Shown here: positions 1 through 5,067 of the stretch, in pieces
Layout of the letters: the number at the start of each line of letters is the position of its first letter
Numbering within the stretch: the first letter of the stretch is position 1
Origin: Acidobacteriota bacterium
GTDB taxonomy: Bacteria > Acidobacteriota > Thermoanaerobaculia > Multivoradales > SZUA-115
DNA: 5,067 nt
Direction: 5' to 3'
NCBI GenBank assembly: GCA_003231035.1
Contig: QIHU01000681.1
Location: 1-5,067 of the forward strand
Program-made: the position numbers and the translations under genes
The notes under the pieces: model-generated
The model's input: only the letters and a program-made list of their open reading frames with translations
Databases searched by the model: none
What the model was told of the DNA's origin: nothing

Positions 1-26
1 ACCGCGGAAGAATGGCGGCGATTATG

Positions 27-431
27 TCACCTCAGCTGCGATCTCAGGTCTAGCTCCAGCCAGCGCCCTTCGAGTTCCAACGTCCCTCTCCGCTTACTGG
101 TTTGGTGGCTGGGACGTGGACAACCGCAAATGCCTCTAGAAATAGATTCCGCGACCACTGCCCCGTCCGGCTTCACCGCCACCGCCACCCAGTCGCCCAC
201 CACCGGCGTCTCACCCTCCCGCCGCAAGCCGCCGCCGAGGTGGGCAGCGAGTTCTCCGCGCGCGGTCACCACTCGGTAGAGGGCATGGGAGTCGAAAACA
301 ATCCGCCCAGGTTCAAGAATGAGCTTGGGCTGGGAAGCACACAACGCCGCGAACTCAGCGCCGCGAGTCTGGCTCCAACCGTAAGTGCAAAGCAGGGAAT
401 CCGTCGAAAACCGCGCACCGTCGTCGGTCAT
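27..431 (-). pseudogene. rsgA: Truncated RsgA-like ribosome small-subunit-dependent GTPase, N-terminal OB-fold part only
   Basis: RsgA is a circularly permuted GTPase that helps mature the 30S ribosomal subunit in the cytoplasm. The first 95 or so residues from the ATG at 429-431 look like its N-terminus: an amphipathic leader with YGWS at residues 17-20, then the OB-fold strands with EPGRIVF (40-46), YRVVTARGEL (52-61) and the family hallmark VVGDWVAV (77-84). After AVVAES (91-96) the usual LPRRS...SRKAAG linker is not recognisable; the protein instead reads through an unrelated, basic 38-residue tail to a TGA at 27-29. Full RsgA is about 290-350 residues, so the G-domain (GxxGxGKS, NKxD) and zinc-binding C-terminus are absent. 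A GAGGG about 10 bases upstream of the ATG could be the ribosome site; an in-frame upstream ATG at 515 adds 28 residues that look non-coding. It is divergent from the 609 gene. I infer a broken gene or an assembly-damaged one; a genuine stand-alone OB protein is less likely. Confidence 0.72.
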
Positions 432-608
432 GTCTAAAGCGCCCTCGGGATCAGGGGTTGATTCCGACCAGTGGGCAAAGCAGTTGCTCGGCCACCGCGC
501 CAACGCGGGCCGCACTGGTCACTTGGAGAAGGAACCGGGAAATCGCGACGGGAGGGCGAGGTCAAGGAATCCGCGAAATTCCCAGCGGCGCTGCTAGACT
601 GAGCCACG
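432..608. other. Divergent intergenic region between rsgA remnant and membrane-protein gene
   Basis: This 177-base gap separates two divergently transcribed genes, so it should hold both promoters. I see no convincing sigma-70 -35/-10 pair in either direction. The one structured element is the imperfect inverted repeat at 537-583, listed separately. Overlapping open frames on both strands here give arginine- and proline-rich translations with no family resemblance and are not called as genes. Confidence 0.5.
537..583. repeat. Imperfect inverted repeat upstream of the 609 gene
   Basis: The left arm GGGAAATCGCG (537-547) and right arm CGCGAAATTCCC (572-583) pair over ten base pairs, interrupted by a small internal loop (one A on the left, two on the right), around a 24-base loop. 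The arms lie 25 bases or more upstream of the ATG at 609. This could be an operator for a dimeric regulator or a 5' leader hairpin. It could also be chance in GC-rich DNA, and no regulator gene is visible in the window. Confidence 0.3.
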
Positions 609-1001
609 ATGTCCACAGCTGCCCCACCGCGCCACGCGCGTCGCATGCGCGCCCTAGATTGGCTGCGCGCGACCCTAGTCTTTGGAGCGCTCTACGATTT
701 CGTCTACGCGGCCCTGATGGTCCTGGCCCCGGACCTACCGGAGCGCCTCTTGCACTTCTATCTCGGCGTCATGGCGGTCTTTTTGATCATGCTCGGCAGC
801 CTCTACTTGTTCGCCGCGCGGGATCCGCGACGCTACGTTGGAGTGATCGTCGTCGCCACCCTTGGCCGGTTGGCCGGTGCCACCGTTTTTGTGGTGGCGG
901 CGCTGCGCAATCCCGACCTGTGGGGACTGTACGTTCTGGCGGGCGGCGACCTGTTGATTGCTCTCTCCCACGCCCTCTTCTTTAGGCCGGCGCTACGGTG
1001 A
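609..1001 (+). CDS. Small four-helix integral membrane protein, function unknown
   Basis: I do not recognise a named family. The 130-residue product has a short basic N-terminus (APPRHARRMRALDWLR) followed by four hydrophobic segments at about residues 19-41, 48-70, 75-97 and 104-127, joined by short loops; the helix 2-3 loop carries AARDPRRY, and the last helix runs into FFRPALR at the end. The basic N-terminus predicts a cytoplasmic start. The ATG at 609 has only a weak ribosome site; the Met at residue 13 (position 645) is an alternative start that still keeps all four helices. The stop at 999-1001 lies 28 bases before mlaE, so the gene could be the first member of the mla operon, sharing its promoter. 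The layout resembles small uncharacterised four-helix membrane proteins. No catalytic residues are evident. A role with the transporter is only suggested by position. Confidence 0.7.
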   Translation: MSTAAPPRHARRMRALDWLRATLVFGALYDFVYAALMVLAPDLPERLLHFYLGVMAVFLIMLGSLYLFAARDPRRYVGVIVVATLGRLAGATVFVVAALRNPDLWGLYVLAGGDLLIALSHALFFRPALR

Positions 1002-1029
1002 GTTTTCGAGCCAAGGCAGTCGTGTCACG

Positions 1030-1782
1030 ATGAGATCGCCCGGTCTCCTAGAGACCACCGGAGATCTGGCGGCACTGACCGTCAAGGCCTTCGCCGCTCT
1101 CTTCAAGCCTCCCTACGAAGTCGACCAGTGGGTGCGGCAGATGGAGCATATCGGGGTCCGCTCTCTCGGCGTGGCCAGCATTACCACCATCTTCACCGGC
1201 ATGGTGATGGCGCTACAGACCGCCTACAGCCTGCCCGAGCTGGGGGTGAAGTACTACATCGGCGCCGTGGTCTCGAAGTCGTTGGTGCGCGAGCTGGGAC
1301 CGGTGTTGACAGCGCTGATCGTCGGCGGTCGCATCGGCGCCGGGATGACGGCTGAGATCGGTACCATGAAGGTGACCGAACAGGTCGACGCCTTGCGCTC
1401 GATGGGGGCCGATCCGGTCAAGAAGTTGGTGGTTCCCAAGTTGATAGCCACCCTGGTGATGCTGCCGGCGCTCACCATCCTCGGCGACCTACTAGGAGTC
1501 CTCGGCGGTCTGGTGGTGGCGGTGACACAGCTCGATCTATCCTCCGGTTTTTACATCAACGACGTGCTTTCGTCGCTGACCCTGAACGACGTTTTCAGTG
1601 GCGTCGGTAAGGCCTTCTTTTTCGCCTATTTCATCGCCCTAGTCGGCTGCTACAACGGCCTCAACGCCCGCGGCGGCGCCGACGGCGTGGGCCGTGCCAC
1701 CACCCGTACGGTGGTGATGGCGGCCATCATGGTGCTGGTTTCCGACTTCTTCTTGACCAAGCTGTTCCACATCGCTCTATGA
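1030..1782 (+). CDS. mlaE: MlaE-family ABC transporter permease (lipid transport)
   Basis: This is the inner-membrane permease of an Mla/MCE lipid transporter (MlaE/DUF140 family). Two copies would pair with two ATPase subunits and an MCE hexamer to move phospholipid. The 250-residue length is normal. The family signature is very clear: RELGPVLTALIVGGRIGAGM (87-106), then TAEIGTMKVTEQVDALRSMG (107-126), the cytoplasmic coupling region. Hydrophobic segments lie at about 46-68, 88-106, 138-165, 194-212 and 226-245, and the C-terminal GVGRATTRTVV (219-229) is also typical. I chose the ATG at 1030 because it gives the usual N-terminus; a TTG at 958 in the same frame would overlap the upstream gene by 44 bases. 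AAGG at 1013-1016 is a poor, distant ribosome site. The stop overlaps the mlaF start (ATGA, 1779-1782), which implies translational coupling. The gene appears intact. Confidence 0.95.
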   Translation: MRSPGLLETTGDLAALTVKAFAALFKPPYEVDQWVRQMEHIGVRSLGVASITTIFTGMVMALQTAYSLPELGVKYYIGAVVSKSLVRELGPVLTALIVGGRIGAGMTAEIGTMKVTEQVDALRSMGADPVKKLVVPKLIATLVMLPALTILGDLLGVLGGLVVAVTQLDLSSGFYINDVLSSLTLNDVFSGVGKAFFFAYFIALVGCYNGLNARGGADGVGRATTRTVVMAAIMVLVSDFFLTKLFHIAL

Positions 1783-2573
1783 GCCCGATGAATCACATGG
1801 ACACGCCGAATACAGCAGCGCCGATCTATCAAGTCCGGGGACTGACGCGCAGCTACGGCTCCTTGACCGTGCTCGATGGTATTGATTTCGACCTCTACCC
1901 CGGTCAGTGTTTGGTCATCCTCGGCCGCTCCGGGAGCGGCAAGAGTGTCACTCTGCGCCAGCTCAACGGCCTTGAGAAACCCAACGCCGGTAGCGTCCTT
2001 TTCGACGGACATGAAATCACTACTCTGACGGAGAGCCAGCTCTTGCCGGTCCGTAAGCGAGTGGCCATGTTGTTCCAAAGTGGTGCCCTCTTCGACTCGA
2101 TGAATGTCTACGAGAACATCGCATTTCCACTGCGCGAGCACACCGATCTCAACGAAGCGGAGATCACCGCCACGGTTGCCGAGAAACTGGCTAATGTGCG
2201 CCTGTCCGGTATTGAAAAGCATGTACCCTCGTCCCTGTCGGGAGGAATGCGCAAACGGGTGGCCTTGGCCCGTTCGTTGGCCCTCGACCCGGAAGTGGTC
2301 TTGTTTGACGAGCCGACCACCGGCCTCGACCCAGTGACCTCCGCCACCATAGCCAGTTTGATCCTCGCCACCCGTAACAGCGGTGTCACCAGCGTGGTCG
2401 TCACCCACGACCTACCGCTCGCCCGTAAGGTCGGCAATCGCTTGGCGTTCCTCGACGCGGGACGCTTATCCAATGTTGCGGCGTTTTCTCGCCGGAGAAG
2501 AAGAGGAAGAAGAGGAGCCTCACCATGGGTGAAAATAGTAGCCAACGAATCCGAGTCGGTGCGCTGTTGCTGA
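1779..2573 (+). CDS. mlaF: MlaF-family ABC transporter ATPase, C-terminal tail frameshifted
   Basis: This is the cytoplasmic ATPase that drives the MlaE permease. All core ABC motifs are present: an aromatic Y26 before the core, Walker A GRSGSGKS (49-56), Q-loop glutamine Q100 followed by SGALFDSMNVYENIAFPLRE, signature LSGGM (153-157), Walker B VVLFDE (173-178), D-loop GLDP (182-185) and switch histidine H210. The ATG at 1779 overlaps the mlaE stop; Met4 and Met7 are possible alternatives. After LDAGR (225-229) the reading frame goes wrong: the last 35 residues are a basic, arginine-rich tail ending at 2573 inside mlaD. In the +1 frame, from about 2461 to a TGA at 2530-2532, the sequence reads DAYPMLRRFLAG, then seven glutamates and PHHG, which is the expected MlaF C-terminus. 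Roughly ten residues that normally join these parts are missing, so a small deletion of 3n+2 bases is inferred. The ATPase core should fold, but the C-terminal extension, which in E. coli MlaF contacts its partner subunits, is replaced. Confidence 0.92.
   Translation: MSPMNHMDTPNTAAPIYQVRGLTRSYGSLTVLDGIDFDLYPGQCLVILGRSGSGKSVTLRQLNGLEKPNAGSVLFDGHEITTLTESQLLPVRKRVAMLFQSGALFDSMNVYENIAFPLREHTDLNEAEITATVAEKLANVRLSGIEKHVPSSLSGGMRKRVALARSLALDPEVVLFDEPTTGLDPVTSATIASLILATRNSGVTSVVVTHDLPLARKVGNRLAFLDAGRLSNVAAFSRRRRRGRRGASPWVKIVANESESVRCC
2494..2517 (+). promoter_or_regulatory. Polypurine tract containing the mlaD ribosome binding site
   Basis: This is an unbroken 24-base run of purines. Its end, AGGAG (2513-2517), sits 7 bases before the mlaD ATG at 2525 and is the best ribosome site in the window; it fixes that start. 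In the ancestral mlaF frame the same bases from 2497 encode seven consecutive glutamates, so the tract is both the mlaF acidic tail and the mlaD ribosome site. In the present, shifted mlaF frame it encodes an arginine-rich stretch. Confidence 0.75.
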
Positions 2574-3103
2574 TCGCCTTGGCGGTCCTCGCCGCCGGCA
2601 TCGTCATGATCGGCGACCAGAATCACATGTTCACCCGCAAGAACACCTACTTCGCCAGTTTCACTTCGGTCAGCGGGCTGAACCCGGGCAACCCGGTCCA
2701 GCTCAACGGCGTCGCGGTGGGCAACGTCAAAGAGATTGTTCTGCCGGAAGACCCGACCCGCAGCCAGATCCGCATCGAAATCACCGTCGAGCGCCGTTTC
2801 GCCGAACGGGTTCGGGGCGATTCGGAAGCGCGCATCAAGACCCTTGGGCTGCTCGGCGACAAGTACGTCCAGCTGACCTCCGGCTCGCCAGCCTTCCCGA
2901 TCATTCCAGACGGCGCTGAGATTCCCACCGCGGCACCGACTTCGGTCGATGCCCTCATGGCAACGGGTGAAGACGTGATGGCCAACGTCACCGAAATCTC
3001 CTCCTCGCTGCGCACCATCCTCAAGCGGATGGAAGAGGGCGAGGGGCTGCTCGGCGGGTGGTCGACGCCGCGCTTGATACCCTCGCATCGGTGCAGTCGC
3101 TAA
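2525..3103 (+). pseudogene. mlaD: MlaD/MCE-domain protein, N-terminal part (broken by frameshift)
   Basis: MlaD is the periplasmic, membrane-anchored MCE protein whose hexamer forms the lipid channel of the Mla transporter. This part has a short cytoplasmic N-terminus (QRIR at 7-10), one transmembrane anchor at about 11-30, and a complete MCE domain at about 38-118, with SGLNPGNPVQLNGVAVGNV (50-68) and IKTLGLLGDKYVQLTSGSP (104-122). The start of a helical tail follows (VDALMATGEDVMANVTEIS, 141-159), up to EEGEGLLG (170-177). The next 15 residues (GWSTPRLIPSHRCSR) are out-of-frame translation ending at TAA 3101-3103. The true continuation is in the next entry, overlapping from 3058. The ATG at 2525 has a strong ribosome site and lies inside the ancestral mlaF end (8-base overlap). 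If translated, the fragment would keep the anchor and MCE ring but lack the tail. Confidence 0.9.
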
Positions 3104-3236
3104 GCCAGCGACTCCAGCATGGCAAGGGCACCGTGCCCCGGCTGATCAACGACCCCACCCTCGCCGACAGCCTGATTATGGCCGTCGACCGGCTCAACGG
3201 CACCTTGTCGCGAATCGAAGAGGGCGAGGGGCTGCT
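3032..3236 (+). repeat. 20-base direct repeat within mlaD tail repeats
   Basis: GAAGAGGGCGAGGGGCTGCT occurs exactly at 3032-3051 and 3217-3236, and with two mismatches at 3340-3359. It encodes the EEGEGLL core of the protein repeat in each case. The copies are in the same protein frame, allowing for the frameshift, so they are coding repeats rather than a separate element. The first copy ends right at the inferred deletion point. Confidence 0.85.
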
Positions 3237-3675
3237 GGCAATGCTGATCAACGACCCCGAAGGGCCCAAGAAACTCGACGCCACCCTGACCGCGATCCAG
3301 GGCTCGGCCGAGGCTCTCGCTAGCTTCACCACCCAGGTCGAAGAGGCCGAGGGGCTCCTTCCCAAACTCCTCACTGACGCCGAGTACTCGGCCAGAATCT
3401 CCGGCGAACTGGAGAGCATCCTCAGCAAGCTCAACCAACTCGCCGACAAGCTCAACGGCGACCAAGGAACCGTCCCGCAACTGCTCAACGACCCTGAAGT
3501 TTACGAGGCGATCAACGATATCCTGGTCGGCGTCAACGAATCGAAGTTCCTGCGCTGGCTGATTCGCAACCGGCAGAAGAAGGGTATTGAGAAGCGCTAT
3601 GAGGAAGAGCTAGAAGCGGCACCGCCGGGGACGCCGTCAGCCCGAGAACCGGCGTGGGAGGAAGGCAACAGATAG
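3058..3675 (+). pseudogene. mlaD: MlaD C-terminal helical tail (continuation after frameshift)
   Basis: This frame carries the rest of the MCE protein. The GTG at 3058 is only the formal first codon; upstream in the same frame the sequence reads RR then VVDAALDTL, which fits the expected ...GRRV... of the family just after the ELT segment. The 205 residues contain four repeats of a motif like GxG-(T/L)(V/L)xxLLxD, centred at G24, G58, G99 and G137 (spacing 34, 41 and 38 residues), with a fifth copy before the break in the upstream part. The end has VYEAINDILVGVNESKFLRW (148-167) and IRNRQKKGIEKRYE (169-182), a strongly conserved C-terminal patch in this type of MCE protein, then a low-complexity tail to TAG 3673-3675. 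There is no signal, anchor or good ribosome site, so it is unlikely to be made on its own. The intact protein would be roughly 390 residues, with a long periplasmic helical extension. Confidence 0.88.
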
Positions 3676-3773
3676 TCGACACCTCTCCTTGTTGCTCCTC
3701 CACCGCCGATCCAGTATCGTCCACCGGGCAACGCCCCTGTTCCCACCTTCACAATTTCAGGTAGCAAGGCCCA
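3676..3773 (+). other. Short intergenic spacer between mlaD and ugd
   Basis: This is a pyrimidine-rich, 98-base non-coding gap. No rho-independent terminator is evident. The only hairpin I see is a 4-base-pair GGGC/GCCC stem at 3726-3736 with no U-tract. The spacer ends with AAGG at 3766-3769, four bases before the ugd ATG, which is a usable ribosome site. Confidence 0.55.
3692..3720 (+). promoter_or_regulatory. Weak sigma-70-like promoter candidate for ugd
   Basis: TTGCTC (3692-3697) and TATCGT (3715-3720) are separated by 17 bases. They match the consensus at three of six and four of six positions, with the first three bases of each element intact. The distance to the ugd ATG would allow a leader of about 45-50 bases. 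This is a weak match and could be chance; ugd might instead be read through from the mla operon. Confidence 0.22.
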
Positions 3774-5067
3774 ATGAATATTTGCGTCGTCGGTAGCGGA
3801 TACGTCGGTCTGGTGACCGGTGCCTGCTTGGCCGATTTCGGCATGCATGTGACCGGCGTCGACAAAGACGCCGACAAGGTCGCGGCACTGAAGCGTGGCG
3901 AGATTCCGATCTACGAACCCGGCCTTTCCACTCTGGTGCGCAAGAACGCCGAGGAAGGTCGCCTCTCTTTCACCACTGAATCTGGCCCTGCGATCGCCGA
4001 CGCCGACGCGGTCTTCATCGCCGTGGGTACGCCACCGCGCGAGGATGGGTCGGCCGACCTCACCTTCGTGCGCGAAGTGGCGAGGGCCATCGGCGAGAAT
4101 CTCAATGGTTTCACCGTCATCATCACCAAGAGCACCGTGCCGATCGGTACCGGCAAGATGATCGACGAGATCGTTAGCCAGGTGGCGGGCGAGGGCGCCG
4201 ATTTCGCCGTGGTCAGCAACCCTGAGTTCTTGCGCGAAGGCTCAGCGATCGAAGACTTCATGCACCCCGACCGGGTGGTGATCGGCACCACCGACCCCCG
4301 TGCTTCCGACATCATGCTGCGGGTCTACGCCCCGCTCGACCGCGCCGACGTCCCCTTCGTGGTCACCAACGTCGAGAGCGCCGAGCTGATCAAGTACGCC
4401 TCCAACGGCTTCCTGGCCACCAAGATCTCCTTCATCAACGAAGTCGCCGACCTCTGCGAGGGGCTGGGCGCCGATGTCGAGGTGGTGGCCCGCGGGATGG
4501 GGCTCGACCAGCGCATCGGCCCCAAATTCCTCTCGCCGGGCCCGGGCTTCGGCGGTTCCTGCTTCCCCAAGGACACCCGCGCCGTGGCCAGCATCGCGCG
4601 AGAGGCCGGCCGACAGTTCCGCATTATCGAGGCGGTCCTCGAAGTCAACGAGGCGACCAAGCAGCGCATGGTGGCGAAGATCGAAAAGGCTTTCGGCGGA
4701 GTCGCCGGCAAGACACTGGCGATCCTCGGCTTGTCGTTCAAGCCAGACACCGACGATGTCCGCGAGTCTCCCGCGATCAACGTCGTCGAAGGGCTACTCA
4801 CCGCCGGCGCTCGCCTGCGCGCCTTCGACCCGGCGGCGATGGAGGCATTTCGGGACGTCCTTCATGTCGATGCCGAGGCAGCGGGCCGCATCGAGTACAC
4901 CGACAATGCCTACGCCGCCGCTCAAGGCGCCGATGGGCTGGTCATCCTGACCGAATGGAACCAGTTCCGCGCCCTGGAGCTGAACCGACTCAAGGAGGCA
5001 CTGACCCAGCCACTGGTGGTCGACCTGCGCAACCTGTATGAGCCCGAGACCATGGCCGCCGCCGGTC
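3774..5067 (+). CDS. ugd: UDP-glucose 6-dehydrogenase (runs off right edge)
   Basis: This cytoplasmic enzyme oxidises UDP-glucose to UDP-glucuronate in two NAD+-dependent steps, providing precursor for capsule, exopolysaccharide or modified LPS sugars. The 431 residues present include the NAD-binding GSGYVGLVTGACLADFG (7-23), the acidic D30 ending strand 2, AVGTPP (83-88), KSTVPIGT (119-126), NPEFLREGSAIEDFMHPDRV (149-168), the central-domain catalytic lysine and asparagine in ESAELIKYASN (K207, N211), and the catalytic cysteine C263 in FGGSCFPKD. The C-terminal UDP-binding domain has GLSFKPDTDDVRESP (319-333) and reaches VVDLRNLYEP (415-424). Family length is about 435-450, so only a few residues and the stop lie beyond the window. 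AAGG at 3766-3769 supports the ATG at 3774. GDP-mannose dehydrogenase is a related alternative, but the details fit UDP-glucose dehydrogenase better. The frame is intact throughout, unlike its upstream neighbours. Confidence 0.96.
   Translation, partial: MNICVVGSGYVGLVTGACLADFGMHVTGVDKDADKVAALKRGEIPIYEPGLSTLVRKNAEEGRLSFTTESGPAIADADAVFIAVGTPPREDGSADLTFVREVARAIGENLNGFTVIITKSTVPIGTGKMIDEIVSQVAGEGADFAVVSNPEFLREGSAIEDFMHPDRVVIGTTDPRASDIMLRVYAPLDRADVPFVVTNVESAELIKYASNGFLATKISFINEVADLCEGLGADVEVVARGMGLDQRIGPKFLSPGPGFGGSCFPKDTRAVASIAREAGRQFRIIEAVLEVNEATKQRMVAKIEKAFGGVAGKTLAILGLSFKPDTDDVRESPAINVVEGLLTAGARLRAFDPAAMEAFRDVLHVDAEAAGRIEYTDNAYAAAQGADGLVILTEWNQFRALELNRLKEALTQPLVVDLRNLYEPETMAAAG

Noticed and set aside
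458..985. Plus-strand open frame of 175 codons overlapping the small membrane gene
   Set aside because: The translation is arginine/proline-rich and low complexity; the overlapping frame at 609-1001 has clear membrane helices and is the better gene.
958..1029. Upstream TTG start for mlaE, adding 24 residues
   Set aside because: It would overlap the preceding gene by 44 bases, the added residues look non-coding, and the ATG at 1030 gives the normal family length.
1650..2408. Minus-strand open frame of 252 codons opposite mlaE/mlaF
   Set aside because: Antisense to clearly conserved genes, spans their junction, and has no recognisable domains.
2460..3058. Programmed ribosomal frameshifting in mlaF and mlaD
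   Set aside because: No slippery heptamer with a downstream structure is evident at either junction, and residues appear to be missing as well as out of frame, which slippage cannot explain.
2108..3088. Long minus-strand open frame (326 codons)
   Set aside because: It lies opposite mlaF and mlaD, crosses their boundary, and its histidine/arginine/glycine-rich translation resembles no family; it is an antisense by-product of high GC codon use.
3726..3736. GGGC-AAC-GCCC hairpin as an mla operon terminator
   Set aside because: The stem is only four base pairs and no T-run follows; such motifs are common by chance at this GC content.
1..5067. CRISPR array, tRNA/rRNA, insertion sequence, toxin-antitoxin or defence genes
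   Set aside because: No regularly spaced short repeats with unique spacers, no RNA gene features, no terminal inverted repeats or transposase motifs, and no extra small gene pairs were seen; the repeats in mlaD are coding.

Overview
The window is a GC-rich stretch of bacterial chromosome. It appears to come from a diderm (outer-membrane) bacterium, because it carries a phospholipid/ABC transporter of the Mla/MCE class and a UDP-sugar dehydrogenase typical of envelope polysaccharide synthesis. The order permease-ATPase-MCE protein, and the MCE protein's C-terminus reading FLRWLIRNRQKKGIE, loosely suggest Acidobacteriota (Thermoanaerobaculia-like) or a related deep lineage. That placement is from memory and is only a guess.

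Layout: (1) Positions 27-431 on the minus strand hold the N-terminal part of an RsgA-like ribosome-assembly GTPase. It keeps the OB-fold but loses homology near position 144 and stops before any GTPase motif. (2) Positions 432-608 are a divergent intergenic region with one imperfect inverted repeat. (3) Positions 609-1001 encode a small four-helix membrane protein of unknown function. (4) Positions 1030-3675 hold an apparent operon on the plus strand: mlaE (permease), mlaF (ATPase) and mlaD (MCE substrate-binding protein). mlaE and mlaF are coupled by an ATGA overlap, and mlaD starts inside the ancestral mlaF end. (5) Positions 3676-3773 are a short intergenic gap with a weak promoter candidate. 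(6) Positions 3774 to the right edge hold a nearly complete UDP-glucose 6-dehydrogenase that runs off the window.

MlaE, MlaF and MlaD would form an inner-membrane machine moving lipid between the inner and outer membranes. MlaD would be anchored by one helix and carry a long repeat-bearing helical tail in the periplasm. No mlaB or mlaC is visible here. The dehydrogenase supplies UDP-glucuronate for surface polysaccharide and need not be functionally linked.

The most striking observation is that three genes in about 3 kb are broken in a similar way. mlaF shifts frame after residue 229, mlaD shifts frame after about residue 177, and rsgA is truncated. At both mla sites the downstream sequence is still clean family-like protein in another frame, and a short block (roughly 6-13 residues) seems to be missing. 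This fits small deletions, either real and recent or introduced by assembly. No new kind of defence or mobile system was seen.
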